From Telmatactis stephensoni (Eukaryota > Cnidaria > Anthozoa > Actiniaria > Isophelliidae), in NCBI GenBank assembly GCA_029948255.1, contig JALIZF010001785.1:701984-765983 (forward strand): 64,000 nucleotides of DNA, in the 5' to 3' direction. The notes below the pieces were generated by a model, which was not told where the DNA came from, did no database searches, and worked only from the letters and a program-made list of their open reading frames with translations. The position numbers and the translations under genes are program-made. Each line of letters starts with the position of its first letter. Position 1 is the first letter of the stretch. Below are positions 46,244-57,591 of the stretch, in pieces.

Positions 46244-46927
46244 ATGGCAGAAGAAAGATTTCGTAACCGGCTTTTGTTTCGCTATGCTTTCTGCATGATC
46301 CATTTGGTTGGCATAACTTATCACTGTCTTGAGATGGACCTTGAGGGCTACAAAGTCTTTGGTGGTAGATTCAAGTTCCTAACATTTCTCAATATGATTT
46401 TACAATGGGTGTACTTCACTGCGGCTGCTGTAACGGATTTTCAATCTGTCATCAAGAAACGAAAGAGCGAAATCGCTGCTTATTTATGCGACATTCTCTT
46501 TGCCACCTGGGTATTTCCCATAGGCCTGACTGTCAGCCTTCTATTCTGGGGCCTTTACGTGGCCGATCCGCACTCTTGTCAAACAAAAGAGGAACAAAAA
46601 CTTATTCCAAGATGGCTCAATCACTACATGCATACACTTCCTGCTATTTCTGTTATGCTGGAAGTTCTACTTTTCAAACATGAATATCCCACTAAAGCGA
46701 CAGGAATCAGGGCTGTTATGGTCTTTGCTATACTGTACACAACGTGGGTTTTCCTTATTGCATATTATGCAGAGTACTGGGTTTATCCATTTATGGCCAA
46801 AATGAGCTTCCCAGCTTTGGTGGGGTTCTTCGGTGCTGCATATGTTCTGCTTGTACTTTTGTACCTTTTAGGCGATTGGTTGGCCACAAGACAACCCGCT
46901 CTTCAAACAAAACAACATGAAAATTAA
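46244..46927 (+). CDS. AIG1/ADTRP-family membrane hydrolase, 227 aa, intronless
   Basis: Multi-pass membrane threonine hydrolase family that in mammals cleaves fatty acid esters of hydroxy fatty acids. Six hydrophobic segments span the protein. The expected active-site residues are present: Thr47 in GGRFKFLTFLN and His130 in WLNHYMHTLP. Length fits the family (about 230 aa), and the start context (acaaaaATGG) is good. Human AIG1 and ADTRP have several exons, while this copy has none, so it may be a retrocopy or an intron-loss paralogue. AATAAA is at 47340-47345. Orthology to AIG1 versus ADTRP is undecided. Confidence 0.93.
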   Translation: MAEERFRNRLLFRYAFCMIHLVGITYHCLEMDLEGYKVFGGRFKFLTFLNMILQWVYFTAAAVTDFQSVIKKRKSEIAAYLCDILFATWVFPIGLTVSLLFWGLYVADPHSCQTKEEQKLIPRWLNHYMHTLPAISVMLEVLLFKHEYPTKATGIRAVMVFAILYTTWVFLIAYYAEYWVYPFMAKMSFPALVGFFGAAYVLLVLLYLLGDWLATRQPALQTKQHEN

Positions 46928-47451
46928 AAACAACAGTTAACCCATCAAACAAATCAACAGTCTAGATTGAATAGTATTAAACTCACCAAGAAAAACCTTT
47001 TCCTGAAGCGAAAATTTATTCTTCTATAAAAGATATTCAAAATATATTTTGTATACAGTTTTTTTTCTCAACATATTCATCCTTAGTACAAATTGCATTC
47101 CTAAATTAATATGCATTTGATTTTAGTGATATGAGATGTTAAACAAACATTGCCAGAAGTATTTAGTCTACTGATTTTTATCCATATCTATTTTCATTGA
47201 ACTTTCACCAAGTGTTGTTCATGCAGTGATGTTCATAACTTTGCACTTTTTAAATGCATTAATTACTATCCATCTTATGGTGATAGACAACCAGTATCAC
47301 CAATATTTTGTTTTTTAGTGTACTGTTTTTTCAAAGGTTAATAAATCTATGAAATTGGTATTTCTTCAGACTTATAATTTGAAGGAAGACATTCTGATAT
47401 TCTGACTTTTGCACACCCTAAATATTAGTCAAAATTGCTGATCAAACTGAT

Positions 47452-49097
47452 CTAGATAATATGTGGTGGTGGTGATTGCCATCTTGGTCGAGATGGTTTA
47501 ATCATTTCTTCTTGTTCCTGGTCAGTCAACTCAAACATATCATCAGAAATTATTTGCTGTTGTTGCTTAGCAACTATATTTTGTTGATCATCATTTGCTT
47601 TTTCTGGTGAGGTCCAGGCATTATTTCTCACTTTGATTTCATGAATTTCTGAATCATCATTCTTATCAAACTCTGAAACATTTTGAGCTTTAGGCTTTTC
47701 ACTTATAGTTGACACTATGGATTTAGCATCTGAGTTATCCAAAATTTCATTACTTTTCCTTTCTTTTCTGTCTCTTTTTTGATGTCTGCCATGCCCTGTT
47801 TTCCGCACAGGTGCAGAAACTTTCCATACAAAGCAACCATGTCTTTTCCCTCTAATTGGGTGACTAGGGTCAAGTCTGGAATTAAATTGGTGTTCATAGG
47901 AGATTTTCTCCATAACATGAGGAGTGTCAATTGATGCAGTAACTCCTGGTACAATACCCCGAGCACCTTGGGGCTTTGATGTACTGTGATGTAAAACATC
48001 ATGTCTTGAGTATGATGCACTGCGGGGGCTATAAATGCCAAAGTCTTTATAATCAGCTCTAGAGGTTGAGCTATAACTGTATTGTGGTTTAGTCACAGGT
48101 CTTTCAAGCATCTCATTTGGCCACCAGGAGTGGAAGTTTGCCTCTTTTGGTACTAAGGTATCAACATGGCATATTGGCTCACAGACAAACCTTGGGTTCT
48201 GCCGAAGGAATGTCACAGCAGTTGGCTGGGGTTTGTTTTTACGATAAGGTGATGCAGCTCTTTGTGGAGTGGGTGGTATGTTATGACGGATAAAATGAGA
48301 CCCATAACTTGTGGTTTCTTGCTTGTAGTTGGCTTCAAAATCTGAAAATACTCTGGAAGTATCTTGTCTGGAAAAAAAGATTCAAATATCCTGGGTGAAC
48401 TCATCTAAGCTGAAATAAGATATCTGAATAATTTTAATGAATGTATTGACAAAAATTAAAACTAATTGAATTAGTAACCCGAGCCCTGGTGTGTACAATT
48501 TCAATCTTGAACAAAATACCTTACATTCAAGGGTTTTTGTACAAGAATAGAAAACATATGGTAGCAGCTGTTTTAGCTTTTAAAATGCCATTTAGAAAGT
48601 GTAGCTGAGTAAATCAGAGTTTGATCAGAAATCACACCAAATCCTTTAATTCATACCTAAAATTCTAGTGTTTACTTAAGGCTTGGCTAGTGTCAGAGGC
48701 AGTTTGTACAAAAGGCTACTCGTTTCTCTTGATTTACTAAGTTTATAAACAAGACATACAACTAAACAAGATTATTTTCATGCTAGATGATCAACAGTGC
48801 TATCACTTGTACAAATCATGGACATGAGAAAATACATTTTAATTCAAAGCTTTTGTTCTGACGTGAGAAGCCAATAAAGTGTAAAGCAAACAGAAAACCA
48901 TTTGAGTGTTATTGCTCGAAATATTCCAACGATCTTCCACATCGATAACAAGACAAAATCACGAATAATTAACAAGAAAATAAGTAGGCAGATAAGAAGG
49001 AAAACACTGTAAACAACCGTAAAACTTAAATTCCTTACCTTGGCCAACCTTCGACTTTTTTCTTGCGAGCGATCGGAGGAAGATAGATGCTGGCCAT
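47452..49097 (-). CDS. Unknown gene divergent from IFT27, 324 aa
   Basis: Not recognised. Exons 49097-49039 and 48367-47452 join in phase 2 (canonical gtaagg donor). The N-terminus is MASIYLPPIARKKKVEGWPR. The first 130 residues look ordered and rich in Pro, Tyr, Phe and Trp (IPPTPQRAASPYRKN, FVCEPICHVD, NFHSWWPNE), a style common in microtubule-associated ciliary proteins. The remainder is basic then Gln/Glu-rich and probably disordered. No signal peptide or membrane segment. It shares a 319-bp promoter with IFT27 that contains a near-perfect X-box 172 bp from its start, which argues for a ciliary role by association. Confidence 0.82.
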
Positions 49098-49268
49098 TTT
49101 TCCAAAGTTGAGATTCAACCTCTGAGAGATTTCTGTGGAATTTTGAAGTATTTTTCAACCCTAACAACGGCTTAAATTGGGGAATGTTATTTTGACCCCC
49201 ACAAATATGAATTCTTTCATTTTGACTTCTACAAAAGTCAGGTATTGATTACTAGTACATCGTGCAGT

Positions 49269-49282
49269 GTTGCCATGGCAAA
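49269..49282. promoter_or_regulatory. RFX X-box in the divergent IFT27 promoter
   Basis: GTTGCCATGGCAAA matches the palindromic RFX consensus (GTTGCC, 2-bp spacer, GGCAAC) with one mismatch at the last base. It is 134 bp upstream of the IFT27 start and 172 bp from the divergent start. Confidence 0.75.
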
Positions 49283-49415
49283 ACACCGCTGAACTGAATT
49301 TGCATCAAAATATTTGGCGACCCTAGGATCGCGGGCGCATGTTAAACATTGGACCTCCATGATATTTTCTCATTTCGTAGATTTGCTGTTTTTTCGGTGT
49401 TAGTTCTTTTGAAAT

Positions 49416-51741
49416 ATGGTCGTTTTAAGAGCGAAACTTATAGTAACCGGTAAGGATAGAAATCACCTATACATAATTTTTTTTCTGTACTTTTATTTCT
49501 CGATTGTTTTGGAATTGTTTCGCCTTTATTAAAGCTCTTTGCATGAAATTTTAGTTTTGGGTAATGCGTCTATATATATCAACTGTTCTTAGATTTAATA
49601 TTGATTTTTCTTCATGTCTAAAAGGTGATTCTTGTGCGGGGAAGACGGCTTTAACTCAAGTATTTCACAGCGATGGAACTCACTACCCCAAGAACTACAA
49701 TATGGTAATCAATTTCATAGACTTATTTACAGATTTTCTAATTTGTCTCCTCTATGGATGGAAAAGAAAACCCCTTATAATTAACAATTCATGTTACTTT
49801 CAGACTATAGGTGCTGAAGTTACAGTTAAAACCATAAACATACCAGAAACCCAAGACAGTGTAGTAAGTATAGTGTTACATCAGACTAGTGATTGAAGAG
49901 ATATGCACAAAAATGGCTTAAATAACTTCCAGATGAGTTTTGCATGTTTTTTCAAATGATCTCAGTGGAAATTGCTATGCCAAAATATCAATTATTCCTG
50001 AAAATAAGAATGTGATCACTTAGGCCATTTATATGGGCAACCCTTCAATTGTAGATCAAACCTTTTTTCAACCTAGATTTCATATGACTGTGAAGACAGC
50101 ACCGCATGGTAACAGCACAGTTACAGCAGAAATTTTTGATGTTTTTTTACAGACATTGTGGCACTGACATAGTACAGATTTCGTATGAGTGTGAAAAGGA
50201 CCACGCCATGCCATGACCATGTGTCAGTGCCGTGTTTCCTATCAAAACATTTGAAAATTCTGCCATAACCATGCCACAACCTTTTCACACTCATACGAAA
50301 TCTGCACTAGTCACGGCACCACATGGTCTGTTTTACACTCATAAGAAAACTGCTGTGTGCATGCACAGTCGCTCTTTCTTGCATGATATCAATTGACAAT
50401 AAAATACAATACAATAACTTTATTTAAGGAGGGAGACGCATTAACCTGTTACAGTTTTCTAACATACGACCCTCACTGACTTTCATGTGTTAAATTTGTC
50501 AGTGCCTGCATTATGGTCATCAAAAGTCACTAAAGCCATTTTTATGGGCAGCTCCAATACTGTGAGGGGGTTGATAGCAACACATTTATAATAAAGATTC
50601 CTACCATTACAGTGCTGCACTATATATCACCAGTAACTGTACCATGTACAATAGAGCAGATTTTTGTATGTGTGTGAAGTGGCCCATGCCGTGCTGTGGC
50701 CAGATGTCAGTTCTGTGTTGGAATAAAATCATTTAAGATTCCTGCTGTAACTGTGCCATGACTATGCTATGTCATTTTCGCAGTTATATGAAATCAGCTG
50801 TTCTAGCAACGTAGTTGCAGTCATAGTCCATCAAGGTTTACAGGGAATGATGGCAAAGTAGTAACTTGTTGAATCAGTTTATTGATTGATTTACAGTACT
50901 AATATTTTTTCTGGTAAATAAAATCAAGTAATATGTTACCAAATGGTATGTACAATGTAACAATAGTGAATTAAACTAAAATCAAGTTTTTGATCATCTT
51001 TTATTATTAACACACTTTCTATCAATATTAAACAGGAGTTGTACATATTTGATTCTGCTGGGAAAGAGATGTTTGCTGATACAGTACAACAATATGTAAG
51101 TGACTGACTGTGCTCAGGAAATGATGCCATGTACTCATGTTGTGTGTGTCTGTAGTAGTTGCATTAAATGTTGCACTGTAAACATTATTTTGTACATGTA
51201 GCTCAGAAAGAATTTGCAGGACTAACCACAAAAGAACAGATTCAAGCCAAGGTTGGGATGGGTTAAATACAGTGTATAGATTTATCCACCCAGCCTCAAC
51301 TTGAATCTATTGTTTTGTGACCAGTCATGTGAATTCAGGAAAGGTCTATTGTAAGGTCTATTATTAATAATAATAAATTTAGGGTAATAAATTTTGGGTA
51401 TTGTTTGAATGATAAATTGATTGGCTGATTGATTGATTAGCAGATTGATTGATTAGCAGATTGATTGATTCATTGGTTGATGGATGGGTGGATGGATGGG
51501 ATGATTGATTGATAAGCAAATTGATTGATTTGCTGATTGAAGATTGATTAATTGATTGATTGTTGATTTTTTGATTGATTGGTTGAGTGAGTGACTGATT
51601 GGCTCTGACACTAATTAATTGATTGATTAGTTGATTGATTGATTGATTTGTTGGTTGGTTGATTAATTAATTGATTGATGAATTGATTGAATGAATGATT
51701 GATGAATTGATTGATTGATTGACTGATTGATTGATTGGTGA

Positions 51742-51792
<51 letters not shown>

Positions 51793-52884
51793 TTGCTTTG
51801 TCGTCTTACAGTGGGACAACCCAGACCTTGTCACTGTTGTCTATGATGTGTGTAACGAACAGTCCTTTAATGCCTGCAACAAATGGCTTGAAAGATGTAG
51901 AGCTTTGGCAACTTACCCAAATATTCCAGGTACACTAACAGCTTACATAAAAACCTCATGTCAGTTCAAGCAAACACTGCAAGGCAAAGACCAAATAATC
52001 CTTACCATCCCTCCCCCTACCAATGGAAAATATTTAATGTAAGTGTGAGTGCCAGCAGATGAAGAAATGCTATGTGGATAATTATGCCACTTTGAAAAAG
52101 AAAAAGATTATTAGTTATGAATCAGACTTAACCAGAAAATAATTATGTTTCTCAATCCCTTTTGAGCTTTTTCATGCTATTAGTCTCCATTGCAGGCATT
52201 TTGGTCCATCATCCAGGCAGGTGACTATAAAATGACTGATGTGCTTATTGACTTGTTGCTTCCATGATTTATTGCAGGTGCTCTGATTGCAACAAAAACT
52301 GATCTAAAACAAAGAAGAGTTATCTCAGGAAAAGAAGGCAGAGAATTTGCCAGCTCCAAGAATCTTGAATACTTTGAATGTTCTGCTGTAAGTACCACTA
52401 AAATTACAAGAAATTACTTGAATGCAGAAATAGGAAGTTTAACAAGGCATAGACTCCTTTGCAAATTACTCCTTTGTTGGGTATCCTGTGTCAGGCTGGA
52501 AGAGGGAGACTGGGAATATGATAGAGAAAAATCAAGACTGCAAAAAAATACTTTATTTTAATGACGGTAACCTATAATACTGATAACCCAGTACTTTGCA
52601 TTATGGCCCTTGATGGCCATTTCCCAAGATACAGTTGAGTGAGTCCTGTACTAGCCAAAGCCTCAGTATCAGTGCATACTGTCATGTCCTGACAAAGATG
52701 AATCTCTAGTTGCTAATTAAACAATGTATAATTTATGCAATAAGAGATTTTTCATTTAATTATTCTGGTTCTTTTTATCTTACAGAAAGAGCACCAGAAT
52801 GTTGAAGCACCATTTTACTACCTTGCGCAAGAGTTCCACAAGATATACCAGGAAAAACTAGATGCAATGAAGTCTTTAACTTGA
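49416..52884 (+). CDS. IFT27: Intraflagellar transport protein 27 (RABL4), 186 aa
   Basis: Rab-like small GTPase of the IFT-B complex; partner of IFT25, needed for BBSome-linked ciliary export. Exons 49416-49449, 49625-49704, 49804-49863, 51036-51095, 51812-51929, 52278-52387 and 52786-52884, all in phase. The total of 186 residues equals the human protein. P-loop GDSCAGKT, switch II IFDSAGKE (no catalytic Gln, as in other IFT27), VYDVCNEQSFNACNKWLE, and C-terminal EAPFYYLAQEFHKIYQEK. The G4 motif reads TKTD in place of NKTD. No C-terminal prenylation Cys, as expected. An (ATTG)n array fills the intron before the fifth exon. AATAAA is at 53033-53038. Confidence 0.97.
50171..50310. repeat. CGTATGAGTGTGAA family, copy E
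   Basis: Well-preserved copy: cagatttcgtatgagtgtga on the left and tcacactcatacgaaatctg on the right are close inverted repeats. Related fragments flank it at about 50080-50150 and 50311-50365. In an IFT27 intron. Confidence 0.85.
50652..50804. repeat. CGTATGAGTGTGAA family, copy F
   Basis: More diverged copy with the same order of words (gcagatttttgtatgtgtgtg to gcagttatatgaaatcagct) in the same IFT27 intron. Confidence 0.75.
51405..51792. repeat. (ATTG)n tetranucleotide array
   Basis: About 390 bp of ATTG/GATT repeats with variants, ending only about 20 bp before the splice acceptor of IFT27 exon 51812-51929. Confidence 0.96.
52545..52625. repeat. Repeat tail shared with 9145-9225
   Basis: actttattttaatgacggta ... 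cattatggcccttga aligns with the tail beside the minus-strand SINE at 9145-9225. Probably the 3' end of a short retroelement in reverse orientation. Confidence 0.55.
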
Positions 52885-54304
52885 TAAACATGAAAGAAAA
52901 ACGAAGCATTCACCACATTTTTAGTCCAGTTTATCATCTGTATTTATTATGAGATCTCCTAGGTTTCCTGAGCATTATTGTAGCTTTATGGTGTCAAAAT
53001 AGTCATAAGATTGTACATAATTATATGTATATAATAAAAAAAAATTTGAGAGCTTTACTTCTTATCTCTTAGATTTCAGATTGTCTTTGTTATTAGATAA
53101 GTATGTCAAATATAAAGATAATATTAACGTTTATTATTAACTAATATTAGCGGTAAATAAAATATTTCTGTTCATCAGCATATGTGCCCTACCTTCTTCA
53201 TGTAGTTATTTTTGAAATGTAGATATAATTTGAATGACTAATGAACGAACTCCAATACTGCACGAACGTTTTATAAAAAAATATAGTGGAGAATTAGAAA
53301 ATAAACTGCAATACCTTTGATCATGCTTATCATTATTTTGATCATTAAAAGATGATATTTCCTAATTTTTTCATAGTGCATTCTAAACTAGCAGCAAAAA
53401 AGGTTTCCTTGTCGCTAGCCTGTTTTTGTGCATTTCTGTGCTTTCCGTTTCTTTTTCATTCCTTCGATCATTCTTTCCTTTTTCCGTTTAAAAGAAATAT
53501 ATGAGTGAAACGGGATCTTGGGTACAGGCCAACTATAGTAACCAAGATAGCTTAGATGTGTACTAATTCCTTCAAAGTTAATTTGAATTTGAATACCTAT
53601 CGGGATTAAGTCCAAATTACAGGATTATTAGTAGTCTATTGAAAACAACTTGTCGTCAAGCTATAACATATAAACATGGTGATATTTATATTCATCTGCA
53701 AGAAGTAATTCATCTATTACAAACTTGGGTAGGGTTGTTCTCTTGCAACTCCACAAATTTACTGTAAAAATATAATATTACTGTATATAAATGTAGACCA
53801 GTGTGGAAATAAATAACCTTTGAACCTTTGAGAATTTTGTTTTGTCAAATAAAGATAATGGATTCATTCAAGTCTCAGCTCATCAACCAAATACTGCTGC
53901 TAAATTATTTCGCACAATTAATAACAAAAAAGTACTCATGAAAATAAGCAGATAGGATAACTTTCCGAAAAATCTTGATATGCAATTCAAAGCCGTTATA
54001 TGTTTATTTACTATTGTGTAACCAGAAAAAAGAGATCGAGAGATGCAAATTTCCGCTTCTAACGCGCTTGCAGTTCAATATTTTAAATGTGTTAATTACA
54101 AAAACAATAGCTAACAGCGAGAATAGAGTTCTTTTGTGTTCAGATTCAATACATAGGCCTCATGTTGTTAGCAACGCAACCGCTGTCAGGTTCGACTCTT
54201 TGCTCATAGTCAGTGTTCCAGCCAGGTTTCCACAACAAACTTTCTCAAAGTTTATCCTACATATATGCTAAAACGCGATTTTTGGTCAAAAATTCAACTG
54301 AATT
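52885..54304. other. Intergenic between IFT27 and the CAP-Gly gene
   Basis: AT-rich. GTTGTTAGCAAC at 54164-54175 is a weak inverted-repeat X-box-like word 130 bp before the next start. No gene seen. Confidence 0.45.
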
Positions 54305-56743
54305 ATGGGTTGTGGGTCATCTAAGGATGTAGCCATTGAAAATCGCGGTTCTAAACCTACAGCAAATTCAGTGAACGATGAAAATTACAACGTCGCTGTT
54401 CGTGAAGAAACTTTACTCAGCTCTGAAAATTTGTTCAGAAATAAGAAAGAATTCAAGAGTGGAGATCGAGTTCATGTTCGTGGACATGTAGGAACAGTTC
54501 GATTTGTTGGAGAAACCAAACTTGGCGAAGGTGAATGGATTGGAATAGATCTTGATAAACCACATTCACAGGGGAACAATGGCATCTTTGAAGGCACTCC
54601 ATACTTCGTCTGTAAACCCAAACATGGTTTAATTGTAAGACCTGAAGTAGTTTGCATCCTGAAAGAAGAATTGGATGATGGGCAGCTCTCAAATATCTCC
54701 ATAGAGACTGTTACGTTTATTCAAAATAAAATGAGACGTCTATTAGCGAAGATAAGACTTAAAAAGTTGCAAGAAAGATCAGGAAATGAAAAGAAAATTG
54801 ATAAGCACGTGATGAACACGCCCTCTGAGGAAGAGAAGAGTGTCAATCGACTTAGTGCTTACCTTACTGAGCCATTTAGCAGTAGCAGAGACAAAGCTTT
54901 CGCAATTTACAGATGGCTGTCATTCAACGTAGCTTACGATGTTGATGGCTTCTTTGGAAGGGATTCCAAAAAAAGCTGTGAAGTGGAAGACGTTCTTATA
55001 GGTAAGCTTTCAGTTTGCGCGGGTTATGCAAATTTATTTGAAGCCATGGGCAAAGCCGCTGGTCTTGAAATCCACGTCGTCAGCGGGTATGCCAAAGGCT
55101 ATGGATATCAACCAGGACAGCGGATTCAAGGCACAAACCATGCGTGGAATGCACTGCGCATTGATGATCAGTGGTATTTGTCTGACGCAACTTGGGGCGC
55201 GGGGCATGTTGGAAATGATATGATGTTTCATCGCAAACCAAATACCTACCAGTTTCTGATGGACCCCGAGTTCGCAATAATGGATCACCTCCCTGAAGAT
55301 GACAAATGGCAATTCTTGGACGAACCGATTTCTAAGGAAACTTTTGCCAATGCTGCAGTCATGGCAGGTCCCATGTTCATCATGGGCATCGAGTTCTTGT
55401 CTCATAAGGAACTACGCTACAACATCGACGGTGATTCTATTGAGATGACTTTCTACTGTCCAGGAAAAAAGATCAATTTGATGGCCAAAATCAAAACCAG
55501 CTCAGGACAGGTTCTACAAGGTCGAGAACGAGCGCAGTTCAGGCCCTGCGGTATCAACCAAGTCAAGTTGCGCGCGCAATTTCCTTATCCTGGAACTTAC
55601 AATATTGATATTTACGTCAATGTCGAGGGGTCCTGGACGTGGGGTACGTCATATGTTGTCACGGCAACCAAGGGGTGTGGTGAAGAAAATGGCGGATTTC
55701 CTCAGTTAGCCGGATCCTTCTACGATAATGGCTTTGACTTGGTGAGTCCCTTGGAAAACATCAAGACCAGCACCGGTAAAGCTGAAATTAAACTAGAGTG
55801 TTATAGTAGACGCTTTACTTCCATATTTGGTAACGTCCTTGGAGTTGATGTGTCAGCGAAAAACTTGGTGAAGAATCAAACTCTTTGTTACTCAGAGAAA
55901 ACCAACGATGGATTTCTCTTAAAAGTTGACACCCCAGGGCCTGGGGCATACATGGTGAACGTATTTGCCAAAGAAGAAGGCGGTGGCAACAGTGGCGTCT
56001 TCATATGCAAGTACTACATTACCAATGCTGAAAAAGAAAAGCGCCCTATTGTTGGGTTCCCTCGACTGTCTGATGATTTTCGGTCCTGGGGACTAGAACT
56101 GATCGAACCCAAAGAAAACATCGCCACATCTGATGGAAGGGGAACTTTCCGAATCAAGCTCGCCGAAGGCTCAGACTTGTCATCGATGTCGTTTCTCTGC
56201 AACATTCAACCAAATGATGGCACCATGATCCAACTCTTGCCCCACCAACTGATATGCTTCCATGACGTAATCGATGGTATACTTACAGTCAAGATTGATG
56301 TACCAAAAGCTTGTTCTTACACGCTTAACATCTTTGGAATACTTGCGCCAAGGGAAACCACCTGGTTATGTACGTATCATGTTTGCAACACATCCAAGCA
56401 AGAACGGGCTGTCTATGGATTCCCAAGGATATCCGACGACTTCATTAAATGGGGGCTTGAGCTCTACGAACCGCGAGAGAATATTCATTCTCTTGATGGA
56501 AATGCGAAGATAACAATTAAATGTCCCGAGAACGTCAATTTGCTCTGCAACCTAAGCAAAGACAGTGAAACTTTTCACTCCAGTTGTACAGTTACATCTA
56601 ATAATGAACTGACCACCATTTCAATCAAACTCCCTTCAAAGGGATCTTTTACCTTGAATGTTTTCGGAAAAAGAGAAAGCGGAGATAAAAATAGCTTTCT
56701 TTTGAGTTACATCATCCATTCCGAAAAAGAGTGTACAGAGTGA
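54305..56743 (+). CDS. CAP-Gly / transglutaminase-like (kyphoscoliosis-peptidase type) protein, 812 aa
   Basis: Intronless. N-terminus MGCGSSK fits N-myristoylation at Gly2 with palmitoylation at Cys3. CAP-Gly domain about residues 48-117 (GEGEWIGIDLDKP, NNGIFEGTPYF); the tubulin-tail-binding GKNDG motif reads GNNG. An IQ-like helix (FIQNKMRRLLAKIRLKKLQ) spans about 139-157. The transglutaminase-like core has a complete triad: Cys238 (LSVCAGY), His279 (NHAWN), Asp294 (SDATW). The C-terminal half is about four related beta-rich repeats, the last ones starting GFPRLSDDFRSWGLELIEP and GFPRISDDFIKWGLELYEP, as in KY-type peptidases. Probably a membrane-anchored protease-like protein at the cortex or cytoskeleton; enzymatic action is inferred. 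Confidence 0.92.
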   Translation: MGCGSSKDVAIENRGSKPTANSVNDENYNVAVREETLLSSENLFRNKKEFKSGDRVHVRGHVGTVRFVGETKLGEGEWIGIDLDKPHSQGNNGIFEGTPYFVCKPKHGLIVRPEVVCILKEELDDGQLSNISIETVTFIQNKMRRLLAKIRLKKLQERSGNEKKIDKHVMNTPSEEEKSVNRLSAYLTEPFSSSRDKAFAIYRWLSFNVAYDVDGFFGRDSKKSCEVEDVLIGKLSVCAGYANLFEAMGKAAGLEIHVVSGYAKGYGYQPGQRIQGTNHAWNALRIDDQWYLSDATWGAGHVGNDMMFHRKPNTYQFLMDPEFAIMDHLPEDDKWQFLDEPISKETFANAAVMAGPMFIMGIEFLSHKELRYNIDGDSIEMTFYCPGKKINLMAKIKTSSGQVLQGRERAQFRPCGINQVKLRAQFPYPGTYNIDIYVNVEGSWTWGTSYVVTATKGCGEENGGFPQLAGSFYDNGFDLVSPLENIKTSTGKAEIKLECYSRRFTSIFGNVLGVDVSAKNLVKNQTLCYSEKTNDGFLLKVDTPGPGAYMVNVFAKEEGGGNSGVFICKYYITNAEKEKRPIVGFPRLSDDFRSWGLELIEPKENIATSDGRGTFRIKLAEGSDLSSMSFLCNIQPNDGTMIQLLPHQLICFHDVIDGILTVKIDVPKACSYTLNIFGILAPRETTWLCTYHVCNTSKQERAVYGFPRISDDFIKWGLELYEPRENIHSLDGNAKITIKCPENVNLLCNLSKDSETFHSSCTVTSNNELTTISIKLPSKGSFTLNVFGKRESGDKNSFLLSYIIHSEKECTE

Positions 56744-57116
56744 GTGGTATATATTTTAGAATATAAATTTCAAGTAAATGAATCAGTGAATCGTTATTTT
56801 CCATATCAACTGAAGCCGGAGAGCATCAGCCATATTCAGTGTAACTGTATTTTGTTAAAATAGTTTTTTTGCTTATGTGTATAATGTTTTTCAAAAATAA
56901 ATGTTTCTTTCCTTCTCCTAATACCTGCCAATTAATGGTATTGTTTGAAGATAACACCCGGGGGTACACCATATAAGGGGCATTACTTTTTGAACATGTA
57001 CACGACACAAAAATCATCGCCACATTATACTCTTGAACAGGGATAGATATATCGGGGGAAAATTAACTTTTTTCCTTGGCTGTATTCACAGGTTTGACTC
57101 CTGAACAGAACAGTTC

Positions 57117-57208
57117 GATGGAACAACTAGTACAGATCGATCTGTATACAAAATTGGACGTAGCCTACGTTCAATTTTGTATGCAGATGTGTACTAGTCA
57201 TGTGTTCC
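57117..57208. repeat. Small hairpin element
   Basis: gaacaactagtacagatcga and tgtgtactagtcatgtgttc with caaaattggacgtagcctac/gttcaattttg form a 90-bp inverted repeat. Confidence 0.7.
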
Positions 57209-57591
57209 GGTATTCTCAGGGCCGGGCTGTTTACGTGATAAATGAGTTTCGTTGAATTCCGGTATGAAATTCAGCTTCCTACCATCGATCCTACCACGTT
57301 TACATAAAAGAACATTTAGCCGCCTGTTAAACAGTCATTTATGTCCGTTTCTTTTTTTCTCTTTCCATGCTTCCCTCGCTTCTAAAGTGGTTTCATGGCG
57401 ACATGAGTGTCGTACCGGAATGAGCGATTCGCTGCGACTCGTTCTGGTACGAAAGTTGGTGCTGGTATTATGTATTAAATGAAACGCATACAAATGAAAG
57501 AAATACAAGGGAACCAGGATGAATTCGTACTGGAACGAAACTCACTTCCCGATTCGGCCATGCAAACAGCCCCTCAGTGCGGATCATCAAG

